A DNA stretch of 64,000 nt from Podocnemis expansa (Eukaryota > Chordata > Testudines > Podocnemididae), in contig ML682014.1 in the NCBI GenBank assembly GCA_007922195.1, positions 1,179,027 through 1,243,026 on the forward strand. Reading direction: 5' to 3'. Each line of letters starts with the position of its first letter. Positions within the stretch are counted from its first letter, which is position 1. Below, piece by piece: positions 1-10,500 of this stretch. The translations under genes and the position numbers were made by a program. The notes below the pieces were generated by a model, which made no database searches, had not been told where the DNA came from, and saw nothing but the letters and a program-made list of their open reading frames with translations.

Positions 1-195
1 TGGATATGTCTACTCTTACAATTTAATTCGGATAAATAAGGATTAATTCAAATTAAAGTAATGCATGGCCACACTGGCTTTCATTAATTTGAACTAAGGA
101 ATTCCTTAGTTTGAATTAATGAAAGCTAACTTTAGAGTTATAAAACCTTGCTTAACTTCAAAGTAATGGTTAATTTGAACTTATTAGTTTGAATT
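1..195 (+). mobile_element. PIF/Harbinger-type MITE, left part (split by CR1)
   Basis: The window opens on the terminal inverted repeat (GGATATGTCTACTCTTAC). The sequence then matches, in order, the reverse complement of the complete MITE at 23209-23713 and the MITE at 28571: the words ATGCATGGCCACACTGGCTTT and alternating TTTGAATTAA motifs recur. The element is interrupted after TTAGTTTGAATT by a CR1 and resumes at 2456. This is a non-coding, non-autonomous element. Confidence 0.75.
191..195. repeat. Target-site duplication of the CR1 (left copy)
   Basis: GAATT here is repeated at 2456-2460 on the other side of the CR1. Removing the CR1 and one copy restores a continuous MITE sequence (TTTGAATTAACCCAATGG) that matches the corresponding position in the 28571 copy. 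Confidence 0.65.
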
Positions 196-2455
196 CATAG
201 AATCATAGAATCCTAGGGTTGGAAGGGACCTCATAGGTCATCTAGTCCAACCCCCTGCCAGAGGCAGGACCACTCCCACTAAACCATCCCAGTCATGGTT
301 TTGTCCAGCCGGGCCTTAAACACCTCCAAAGATGGAGACTCCACCACGTCCCTTGGCAGCTCATTCCAGTGCTTCACCGCTCGCCTAGTAAAAAAGTTTT
401 TTCTAATATCCAGCCTTGACCTCCCTAACTGCAACTTGAGACCATTGCTCCTTGTTCTGTCCTCTGTTACCACCGAGAACAGTTGAGCTCCATCTTCCTT
501 AGAGCATCCCTTCAAATATTTGAAGGTTGCTATCAAATCCCCCCTCAATCTTCTCTTCTGCAGACTAAATAAGCCTAATGCTTTCAGTCTTTCCTCATAG
601 GGCTTGTGCTCCAGCCCTTTAATCATTTTGGTTGCCCTCCTCTGAACTCTCTCCAGTAGGTCCCTGTCCTTTTTGTAGTGGGGAGCCCAAAACTGAACAC
701 AGTATTCTAGATGTGGCCTCACCAGTGCAGAATAGAGGGGAATGATCACATCCCTTGATCTGCTGGTAATACTTCTTTTGATGCAGCCAGTATGCCATTG
801 GCCGTTTTGGCAGCAAGAGCACACTGCTGACTCATATCTAGCTTCCCATCCACCATGACCCCCAGGCCCTTTTCTACACTGCGGCTACTTAGCTGAATGT
901 TTCCCAGCCTGTAGCAGTGCATGGGGTTTTTCCGTCCCACATGCAGGATTTTACACTTGTCCTTATTGAACTTCATAAGATTTTTATTGGCCCACTGTTC
1001 CAATTTATCTAGATCTCCCTGAATCCTGTCCTTGCCCTCCAACGTATCTACTGGTCCCCCCAGCTTGGTGTCATCCGCAAACTTACTGAGAGTGCAGTCT
1101 ATTCCATCATCTAGATCATTGATGAAAATGTTGAACAGAACCGGCCCCAGGACTGATCCCTGGGACACACCACTCGTGACTGGCTGCCAGCTAGACATGG
1201 AACCATTGATTCCTACACGCTGAAACCATTGATCTAGCCAGTTCTCTATCCACCTTATAGTCCACCTATCCAACCCATACTTCCTTAATTTGCCAATGAG
1301 AATGCTGTGGGAAACTGTATAAAAAGCCTTGCTAAAATCAAGGTATATCACATCAACGGTTCTTCCTGCATCCAGAAAACCAGTCATCTGCTCATAAAAG
1401 GAAATGAGATTGGTCAGGCATGATTTACCCTTGGTAAATCCATGCTGACTGTTCCTGATCACTTTATTTTCTTCTAAGTGTTTGAGGATGGATTCTTTAA
1501 GAATCTGCTCCATAATTTTGCCAGGGATTGAGGTGAGGCTGACTGGTCTATAATTCCCCGGATCCTCCTTTTTCCCTTTCTTGAAAATAGGCACTACATT
1601 TGCTTTTTTCCAATCCTCTGGCACCTCCCCTGTTCTCCATGAGTTTTGAAAGATAACGGCCAGCAGTGCTGCTATCTCATCGGCCAATTCCTTCAGCACC
1701 CTTGGATGCAGTTCGTCCGGCCCCATGGACTTGTACACATCCAGCTTCTTTAAGCAGTCTCTAACCTGACCTTCTGTCACCAAGGGCCTCTCTTCTTCTC
1801 TCCAATCTGCCATGCCCATGGTAGTGGGCTGGGAGCTGACCCTGCCTGTGAAAACTGAAGCAAAAAAAGCATTGAGCACTTCAGCTTTTTCTTCATCCTC
1901 TGTCACGAGGATGCCTGCCCCATTCAGCAAGGGACCTATACCATCCCTGATCCTCTTCTTATTATTAACATACTTGTAAACCCCTTCTTGTTATCCTTTA
2001 CATCCCTCGCTAGCCGCAACTCCATTTGTCCTTTAGCCTTTCTGATTTTATCCCTGCAGTCCCTAGCAATATCTTTATATGCCTCCTTGGTCATCTGACC
2101 AAGCTTCCACTTCCTGTAAGCTTCCTTTTTATGCTAAGCTCAGAGCACAGTTCTCTGCTAAGCCATTCTGGCTGCCTCACATGTTTATTCTTTCTCCTAA
2201 TTGGAATGGCAACTTCCTGTGCCCTTAGCAGGGTTTCTTTAAAATATAACCAGCTTTCTTGGACTCCTTTCCCCTTCAGATTAGCCTCCCAAGGGATCCT
2301 GCCCATCAGTTCCCTGAGGGAGCCAAAATCTGCTCTTTTGAAGTCCAGGGTTTTTGTTTTGCTTCTTTCCTTCCTTCCTTTAATCAGCATCCTGAACTCA
2401 ACCATGTCATGGTCACTACTGCCTAGCTTGCCATTTACCTTAGTAAATTACCTCA
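196..2455 (-). mobile_element. CR1 non-LTR retrotransposon, 5'-truncated
   Basis: This is a CR1 LINE in minus orientation. Its 3' end carries the family's short tandem tail (reverse complement of CATAGAATCATAGAATCC) followed by the conserved CR1 3' block (GGTTGGAAGGGACCTCATAGG). The 5' end lies in the linker between endonuclease and reverse transcriptase, so the endonuclease is missing. That is typical of incomplete target-primed reverse transcription. The insertion is bounded by GAATT duplications inside a Harbinger MITE. At about 2.26 kb it is the longest LINE copy in the window. Confidence 0.93.
279..2405 (-). pseudogene. CR1 ORF2 reverse transcriptase, frameshifted
   Basis: This is a broken CR1 pol gene. 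The longest open segment is 746-1930. In it I see the fingers and palm region (NYRPVSLTS), GFTKGKSCLTNL, catalytic motif A as DFSKAF (near 1339), motif B as GVSQGSVLGP, and motif C as FADD (near 1081). The A and C aspartates are therefore kept. The segment upstream (2091-2405) encodes the endonuclease-RT linker (WLSRELCSEL). One base is lost near 1980, where KKGFYKY changes frame. A second shift near 785 puts the C-terminal domain (279-824, ending FKARLDKTM) in another frame. The family residue after AF in motif A is normally D and is Y here. The gene cannot make a full protein. It is certainly CR1-type, but I cannot name the subfamily. Confidence 0.92.
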
Positions 2456-2632
2456 GAATTAACCCAATGGAGCCATGTTCATCTGAACTAACCATTAGTT
2501 TGAATTAACTCTTATTGACCTTCTTCCTCTCAGGGTGCCTTTCTCTGTCTATGTATTGGGTGGTGGCACGGCCCTTCTTGGGGGCCATCTTGGCACACCT
2601 CCCTGGTGCTCCTCTCCTAATTCATACTAATG
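2456..2632 (+). mobile_element. PIF/Harbinger-type MITE, right part (3'-truncated)
   Basis: This continues the MITE after the CR1. GGGTGCCTTTCTCTGTCTATG, TATTGGGTGGTGGCACGGCC and CTCCTCTCCTAATTCA match the reverse complement of 23380-23470 in the complete copy. Similarity stops near 2630 and no right terminal inverted repeat is seen, so the far end is lost or decayed. Confidence 0.65.
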
Positions 2633-4762
2633 GGATGTGCTTGAAGAGGTGACATTTTGACACTAACTTTCCTGAACCAACTTCCAACATCATTTTAAGT
2701 TAAAACAGATTATTAGTCATACACAGAGAAGTAATATAAACAAGAGCAAATTGTTTGATGTTCTCCATCTGGTCACTCATCCATAGTTGACATCACAAAG
2801 CCCATCATCAAAACTGACACAACCTGGCATCCTTGCTGGCTGTTGGAACAGCAAGACCAAGCTTTCAACTGAAAGATCTATTACAATGCAGAAAGATGGT
2901 CACTTTCTGGTGAGATCTGAGCCCATTAGCAGAGCATGATGGGAAAGTGTCACACTGCTGCTATCTGTATCAGTTTACACCTGTTCTCTGGTTGCCTTTG
3001 CTTTCAAGCTGTCACCATCGTGGAGCACTAACTTCAGTTTTAGGAAGTAGGAAAACATTATAGCACCTATTTTATAAGGATGTGATCCAAAGTCAATTGT
3101 AGTCAAGGAGCATCTTTCCACTGCTTTGGTATTAAGGGGGATCAGGCTCTAAATTCTTATTCATATGAGTAAGTCTGATGCAGTGAATTAGGACTGCTCA
3201 CATTAGAAAGAGTTTCAGGACAAGGTCCTCTGTAGCATTTCAATATTTGCTTAATATATAAAGACATTATTAGAATTATGGTGTTCCTACTAACTTCTAC
3301 ACTTAACTTCTCTTTTAATAAGGCCTATCATGGTATCATCACTGCATGAAAAGCTTCTATTACTTCAAAAATAAACTTGAAGGATAATATTTTTCCATTT
3401 TGCAATTATCAAAGAAATTAATATTTCATATTTGAAAAATACTGACATAAATTAGACACTTGGGAAATTTAAAAAGGGATGCCAGAGAGAAGTTAATACT
3501 TTGTTCTTACACATGATTAGCTAGAAGTCAGAAGCAAATACCACATCTTTGCTTTCTCATATCTGTAGGTGGCACATTACTGCAGTTATGACTTGCTGAC
3601 ATCAGAAGAGTGATATTTCCTCCTTCTTTCTATTGATATTTGAAATGCATTGGGACAAGTTCTGAGGTTGGAGGCATGGGGATCACAGCAAAATGATCAG
3701 AATTCCAATGAGATAAAATGTGTTAATATGTAGTTAGTTCTACACAACTATATGTAACATACATATTCAGAGATGATCACCTGGGTCAAATGTAGTAAAC
3801 TAATATGATGATGGCCCTTTAGGAACTTAAAATTTTGTTTACTTAAGAAAATTGAGAAAATCTAGCCCTGCCAGCTAAAGGCTGTTCATCAGATTTGATG
3901 TGTAGATGGATTTGGGGCTGAGATATAGACTGAGGCTCTGGTTCACCAAGTTAGGCATGCACTTAGCTTTAAGCAAATAGGGCATTGACTCTAGCACTTG
4001 TTCACAGTTAGGTTAGTACTTAAAATGCTATGCTGAATCAAATTAGGAGTCTGTAACAGAAAAATCTACCTGCCTGAAAGATAAATGCTGAGAAAATGGG
4101 GAAAATAGCTCTGTAATGAAATGAAGTAAAATACCCAGTTACAGAGTAGATTCAGTAGAAAACAGAAAAAGTGCTAATAATCGGTTTGTACTGGATATTA
4201 CTTACAATGAAGGCTCACATTTAAATCATTAATCGAAGGAGTGGATTTCAAAGGAAATACGTTTCAACATGATCAAACATCTCATTTTTGTAGAGTAGGA
4301 CAACAGAGCTAGAACAACATAAGATGGAAAGTATCAGCAAGGATAGCTCTTATAAACTTGTTTAAATTTCTCTTGAATTGATCGTAAGTTAATGTGATCA
4401 CCACTGTATACTTCTGTTATAGTGATCCCCATTATACATATAAATTATGTACTACCATATTATATTGGGGGCTCTTTTCAGATCTCAAATTAAAGAAGGC
4501 TGGGCTTTGTCATTACTGGAAAAACAGAAGGAAGAGAGAGAGAATTCTACATTATACCACTTGTAGGCATTAAATCAAGGACCTTGAGCAAGAAGAGAGA
4601 TCCAGGACTCATATCTTGGCACACTCGATAGCTCTTGGTCTATCATCAACAGACCTAGATTTAAAACTATGATCACATTAAAGAGAACCTATCTAGGTTT
4701 TGTGAGGTGATGACTACCAGGAAACCCAAACGTTCATGGTGTTATCTAACTTCCAATCCTAT
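2633..4762. other. Non-coding stretch without a gene
   Basis: No reading frame, RNA gene or well-bounded transposon is visible. Two weak relics of the reptilian fold-back repeat class occur. One is near 3155-3235 (TTATTCATATGAGTAAGTC, then CAGGACAAGGTCCTC). The other is near 3940-4055 (GCATGCACTTAGCTTTAAGC, then TATGCTGAATCAAATTAGG). The rest is AT-rich unique-looking DNA. Confidence 0.5.
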
Positions 4763-4789
4763 GATTCTATTCTATTCTATTCTATTCTA
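4763..4789 (+). repeat. (ATTCT)n microsatellite, possibly from a CR1 tail
   Basis: About five tandem ATTCT units follow CCTATGATTCTATTC. The first unit resembles the CR1 tail (ATGATTCTATG), so the tract may have grown from the 3' tail of a decayed CR1. Too little remains upstream to prove it. Confidence 0.6.
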
Positions 4790-5699
4790 ACTTAAATGAA
4801 AGTAACTTGGCCTTTGGTGTTTGCTTTGTACTGTGATGGATGTTTTTGGCTGCAAGGAAATGATACTTCGGTTAATATTTATGTCTTTTTAGAATATCCC
4901 CATTTTGTATTATTTGATAAAAGTAGAAGAAAGGAGATGCTTTCTTTATAAAATTAAGATAGTAATTTTTCCTCTACGAAAAGTTGAAATCAGACCCATG
5001 AAACTTGCTTTCTCTTACTTTCAAGAGTTTGTGCTCATATTGGAAAGGAGAATAGAGAACTTTTTAAAAGGGGTATTAATTACAAATATCTAACATATTC
5101 TGTATATTTTTCTTTGCTCTTAAATTAAAAAGTCCCATCATGAATTTGCATAAATTAAAGTTGTACTCGGTCAGTTTTATGGTACACATTAAGGTTAATT
5201 ACAGATGCTATCTTTAGCATTATCTAAGCCAAGGACCATTATCAATAGATTAAGACAATTAATATTCCTCTTTCATCTCATTATTTGTGGAAGTTAGAAG
5301 GAGGAACAAGGATATGTTCCCTTAAGTGACACTATAAAACATTTTACATTCCTATATGCACTTCCCTTACACAAAGGTCAAATAAAACCTTTTACAAGGA
5401 CTCTTGATTTTACAATGAGATTTATACAAAAGGCTACTTTCTTTGATTCTAGACACAAATGTTCAGCTAGTTGCACTGAGGAACTGACCCACTTTCAGGT
5501 GTATGATGCCCTGTTGCCCTCAGGTCAGGGAAGGACAATGCATCAGGAGGCACTTCCCTAACATGAAGAAGAAGTATCAGCTGGGGCAGAGAGGATAAGG
5601 CCAAAACCTCTCATTAGGGATGACCAGCACCCTGTGCTACTCGGAAGTGGTAATTTTCCTTTGTTCCCACTGTACCCTTCCCAACCTCTGCCACCAAAG
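4790..5699. other. Non-coding stretch without a gene
   Basis: AT-rich sequence with a 62-codon open stretch at 4905-5093 that has no recognisable motif and is probably chance. No repeat family was recognised. Confidence 0.5.
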
Positions 5700-5890
5700 G
5701 TAGAGCCAGAGACTAGAAAGACAGGTGATTCTGTCCCCACTTCTATCACTAACTTGTGTGACCTTGAGCAAATCACTACTACTTTTCTTTTCTGAGCGAA
5801 GTCTGCATCCTATGATGTGTTTGTGCAATGCCCAGCACACTGGGCACTCAATCTCAGTTCAGTCCTCCTAGCCGTACTAATAATAAAGGG
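5700..5890 (+). mobile_element. MIR/CORE-SINE
   Basis: The core of a MIR-type tRNA-derived SINE is recognisable: GACAGGTGATTCTGTCCCC, then CACTAACTTGTGTGACCTTG and AGCAAATCACTACT. Near 5826 comes CCCAGCACACTGGGCAC, which resembles the LINE-like 3' end of this class. The tRNA promoter head is not clear. This is an old copy. Confidence 0.6.
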
Positions 5891-6344
5891 ACAATTTGAC
5901 CCAAAGTAATCTTTAGAGGATTTGAAAACACAGTTTCAAGAAAACAATGTATGTCAATGTCAGAATCCTATAATCACAGGCTCGTACAGAGCAAAAACGT
6001 GAATGATTCAGAATCCTTATTTCAAATAGTGTCTGTAAGGGAATTCCTTTACCATTCATAGGATCAGAAATGAACAGACAAAGTTAGAATGACAATGCTA
6101 GTTATTTGCAGTATAGCTTCAGAGAGAGCTATTTACCTGTATACATACAAACCTTGAGGTGGGTTTTTTTTTGCTTGTGTGTGTGTGTGTGGTGTGTAAA
6201 CTCATAGATATAAAAAATATAGAGACACTGCTCCACCATCATATGGAGACCCATTCACTGACCATCCAAATACTCCACAAAAACAAAAATAGTTGCTAGC
6301 AGCAGCTCAGGTAAGGAGCAGCTAAATGAGGATATGACACCAGC
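5891..6344. other. Non-coding stretch with a TG microsatellite
   Basis: No gene is seen. The only notable item is a (TG)n run at 6176-6198, broken once by GG, just after a run of T. Confidence 0.5.
6176..6198 (+). repeat. (TG)n microsatellite
   Basis: About eleven TG dinucleotides with one interruption (TGTGGTGTG). Confidence 0.85.
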
Positions 6345-6937
6345 ACTGAAGCTGCTACAATTAGATGCAAGTTTCTAACTCTCTGAAAAGTGAAGTTCTG
6401 GAATAGCTTTCCAAGGGTTGCTGTGGGAGTAAAAAACCTAGCTGGCTTAACAACTGAGCTTGGTAAATTTTTGGTGGAGATGGTATAATGGGACAGCCTA
6501 GTTTGATGATTAGTGGATCTTTGACTATTGGTGGTGGCTATTCCAATGGCCTGAGAAAGGAAATTACATGGGGTAGGTTCTGAGTCATTACAGAGAATTC
6601 TCTCTTGGGTGTCTGGCTGGTGAGTCTTGCTCACATGCTCAGGGTTTAACTAATTACCATATTTGGGGTCAGGAAGGAATTTCCCCCAGAGCAATTGGCA
6701 AAGGCTGTAAGGGTTTTTCACCTTCCTCTGTAGCATGAGACATGATTCACTTACTAGTGGATTCTCTGTACCTTAAAGTCTTTAAACCATGATTTGAGGA
6801 CTTTAAGAACTCAATCATAGGTTAGAAGTTTATTACAGGAGTGGATGGGTGAGGTTCTATGGCCTCCATTGTACAGGAGATGAGACTAGGTGATCATATT
6901 GGTCCCTTCTGACCTTAGAGTCAATGAGTTAATTGTG
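6345..6937 (+). mobile_element. CR1-family LINE 3' end (ancient subfamily)
   Basis: This is the C-terminal and 3' UTR part of a CR1-type LINE of a kind abundant in turtles. Recognisable blocks in order are GAAGTTCTGGAATAGC, GGAGATGGTATAATGGGA, GGGGTCAGGAAGGAATTT, CCTTCCTCTGTAGCATGAG, TTTAAACCATGATTTGAGGA and the terminal block GGTCCCTTCTGACCTTAGAG. The coding part is decayed. The copy differs from the CR1 at 196-2455, whose tail reads GGTTGGAAGGGACC, so at least two CR1 subfamilies are present. Confidence 0.8.
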
Positions 6938-7398
6938 ATAGTTCGGAAGGATCATTCTAGGGCTGAAACAGAAGGATATGTCAATAGAGACAGCTTGTCT
7001 GATTATTCAGATGCTGATGCTGAAGTTGCATGTGTCAATGGGACAGGTTTGTCAGACAGCCTCTTTGTGAAGCTGCGGTGACTGTCTTAATCATTTGTTA
7101 GAGGGAGGTGCCATTGTGCTGTCGACAATAAGAAAAAAATTAAAAACTCATTAGAATGAGCCAAATTTTTAATTTTCTGTTGGAAGCCTAGGAGCCAGAG
7201 AAATTCCTTTTAAAAATAATTAAAAAAATGAAAATAAAATTAAAATTAAAAAAATAAATAAAAATTAAAAATAATCCAGCTGAAAAGCTAGCTATGTTTT
7301 CCATTTTCAAAATAAATTGTAATAAGATGTGAGGCTCTAGGACCCACACAAATGTGCAAACTATTCTGTATACTGACCCTGAGGGCCAGATCAAGTGG
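6938..7398. other. Non-coding stretch with AT low-complexity tract
   Basis: It holds an A/T-only simple tract at about 7200-7275, made of AAAATTAAAAT-type words. No gene. Confidence 0.55.
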
Positions 7399-7406
7399 CT
7401 CTAAGG

Positions 7407-7591
7407 CAGTGATTTTCAAACCTGGGCCAAAACCCAGTACTGGGTCACAGCCCTCAGGCACTGGGTCGAGACACCCCCTGCAGCCACCACCAAAAGACTG
7501 GAATGCATTGCTCAAAAATGTAATTGTTGGGTTGAGGGCATAAGTTATTTTTTTCAACTGGGTCCTGAGGAAAAAAGTTTGAAAACCACTG
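7407..7591 (+). mobile_element. hAT-type MITE with perfect 8-bp duplication
   Basis: The ends are CAGTGATTTTCAAACCTGGG on the left and GTTTGAAAACCACTG on the right, a good terminal inverted repeat of the hAT (Charlie-like) type. The same 8 bases, CTCTAAGG, flank it at 7399-7406 and 7592-7599. hAT transposases make 8-bp duplications. The element is 185 bp and non-coding, with a GC-rich centre (GGCACTGGGTCGAGACACCC). Confidence 0.88.
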
Positions 7592-7599
7592 CTCTAAGG

Positions 7600-10500
7600 A
7601 ACATTAAGAAAATAGACAATCCAATTGGATAGGACCTTGCTAGCTGCAAAAGAAGTCTTCTTTGTGGAAAGACCCAACAGTTTCCCCCTCCACACAGAGA
7701 GAGAAGTTAGCTCAAGCTGTGAGGGCAAAGGATACTTTGAACAATAACTACTAGTGTTTAGGCTGAATTCAGTAGGGTGGGCCCCTACCAAGTTGCACAG
7801 ACCACCCACCTCCTCACACACATGTTCAATATTCTTGCCAAAAGAAGTTCTATTTAAATAGAAAATCTAGTTCCCAGTGAAATCTTCTAGATCTGTCTCT
7901 GCTAAGGGACAGGGCTTTATTAGGAATTGGTAGAAATCAAAAACCCAGCTCAAGAGGCTCAGAAACATTTTTTTCTATTGCTTATTCTTTTTTATAGTTT
8001 CATTTTTATGCAAGCAGTGGCAATTATCCTCAGTTAGGACCATTTCTACAGCTAGTTTCAACTGTAGTCCTGTTCAGGAGAAAAAAAAAATAAAGTGAGG
8101 AAATGTTGGTTTTATGGGAAAAATCTATTTGGCTGTATGGAAACTTCTTAACAAAACAAAAATTACCTTCAAGCAAAGATCAAGTATAGAAAATTTTAAC
8201 ACAAAAGGTATGGGTTCCGAAAAATGGGCAGTTTTTGAAACAGCTTTCAATAAAACAAGAGTAATCCAGACATTCTATAATTATTTGGTTTTTGTCCCAG
8301 TGTTTCTGAAAACACCCCATACCCATTTCCTTAGACATAAGAAACCTATTTCTACATTTTGTGTATTCAGTAACCTCCAGAGCTGCTCCCTGCAGGGTTG
8401 CAGAATATCAGTCAGAGTTTCACATAACCTGTATTACAACATCACTGCTTGCAACACACTGCTTGTTTACTTTACATTAGCAACTCAGGACTGTTCATGT
8501 CTGTTTTCCCCAGACAATAGCTGTTACTTGATTCCCTGACTGTCTTGCTTTTTTGCATCAGCTAAGATAGTTATTCCTGTGATGGGAAGTATTATCTTTT
8601 GCTTCAGGAGACTTCAACTTTTGGAAGTTGCCCAAGTCTCAAAAATGTGGATCCAAATTACCCTTTTTCTTATCTGATTTTCTTGCACAAGGGTTTTTGG
8701 GTCTGAGGCAGGATAAAACATTGAGGCTATTTCCTAAATCTTTACCCAGGGGTGTATTTTGAATGACCCAAAGTTTTTATGTGTCCAATAATGGAATTTT
8801 GGGTTTGGGTTCATCTGCAAGTTTATTTACAAACAAATAGTCTTTAAGGTTTATCCAAGTGTATTGGATGGAACTTCTTAATTTTTGCCAGACCTTATCA
8901 GAAAACCAAGTTGAATGACATGTAAATTGCAAGTGATACTTTGTTCAAGTGCTGTTTGTCAATTAATCATATTGATGACATCATGAATTAACAGGCAGAC
9001 AGGAATACATGACATGACTTCCTGTCTATGATAGGGCTCGAAATATCACAGAAATATCCTTTTTCACAATATTTCTGTTTCTTGGCCCAGATGAAAGCAG
9101 GCAAGGCAGAAGCATAAGACATTTGTAAGTAATGCGTGGTATGCTGGCCAGAGTGTGGTGAGGCACAATGTGTTCTTATCAGAGTTGTTCTGTATCCAGT
9201 GCTGATATCAGCTTGGCTGCATGTGTGAATATGTACATGAATCTCTGAAGGAGAGTTCCTTCAGGATTACTCCTCACTCGGATCTGTAAGTGGGAACTCA
9301 GTTAGCTCAGTGATCTAGAACCTGGCTTGGATTATATGTGGGAACTCAGCCTGGAGATTTGCATTCACATTGATCGGTGCATACACCTCTTTTTTGAAGC
9401 CATCCATCGGTTTGACAGGTCCACACGTTAATGGGCATCTCTATCCATCGAGGTGTCATGGTTTCACTGAAATCTTACCTTTGCATGGGCCAAACTATGC
9501 AAAACACACCTCCTTATCTATTTGGTGGTAGACTAACCCCACATCACCTTCCTCAAAGTACATTCTCATTTTTTATACTTACTATTGCAATTTTACCTTG
9601 TTTCTTGCCAATTTTACAGAAGTTGGACTTTTGCACCCTCTCTCTTTTCAGTTCAGGCCCCCTGTACATTCTGTTCTGCATATCTCTGCAGCTATTTATG
9701 GGCAGAAGAATCCACAATGACAGGGAGTATTACACTTCTGATTTTAAATTCTCTTGGAAGACCTCACCCCCAATCCATCTTTCCAGTTTATTACCTCCTT
9801 AGAGCCCTGCAAAGAGCCTTTTCACTAAAGACGCCCACCTTCTACTGGATGCTCACTTTTACAGGACAACTACAGTTGCACAATGCTTCTCCTCTGGCAG
9901 TATCACCAGGCCAGAACTTCCCAGTCTCTAAGCATGAGCAGAGTAGCTCCTCCCCATATTTGAATTATCACTGAAAAGCAATTGGCTTTATTTTATGCTT
10001 GTTTATTTTTAAATAGATGGATCTCTTATGGCTGATTATGATTTAGGAATGAATTGCACTTCTAAGATGTGACCCTGACAGCAGAAGAAAAACACCACCC
10101 CTAACCAAGGTAGAATTTAGGTAATAGTTGGATTATGTGATTTACAGTGGTACCAGAGTCTTCCCTGTGATCCATGCTACAAAAGAGCTGAGCACAGTTT
10201 GCTCCACTGCCCTCCTTCTGCTGGGGTGCAGGGAGGATGAGACCATGGCACTGCTTTCTTCTCACTTTGGGGTAATGTGCATCCTGGGGGAGCTGGCACT
10301 ACTTTAGGACACACACTTAAGATCATACATAGAGGTGGCTGCAATACAATTTCTACTCCCATGGAGAAGCCACCTCCACCACACTCCACAAAGGACTTTC
10401 TTCGTGGCTGAGGAGAGACAAGGAAGGATAAAGCCAAAAGTGGGACTAGGAGGCTGTACATCATAACCTCTGTACCTAGGATAAACAGTAGAAGAACTTT

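Noticed and set aside
2026..2508. 160-codon open frame, plus strand
   Set aside because: It is antisense to the CR1 pol linker and runs into the MITE. The coding sense is the minus strand.
6890..7081. 63-codon frame after the CR1 end
   Set aside because: It begins in the CR1 3' UTR and has no recognisable domain.
8114..8539. 141-codon open frame
   Set aside because: No motif, no signal or domain pattern, AT-rich codon use like the non-coding flanks, and no splice-like context that I could support.
9431..9974. Two overlapping frames of 123 and 129 codons
   Set aside because: They overlap in different frames with equal quality, which is typical of chance, and neither resembles a known protein.
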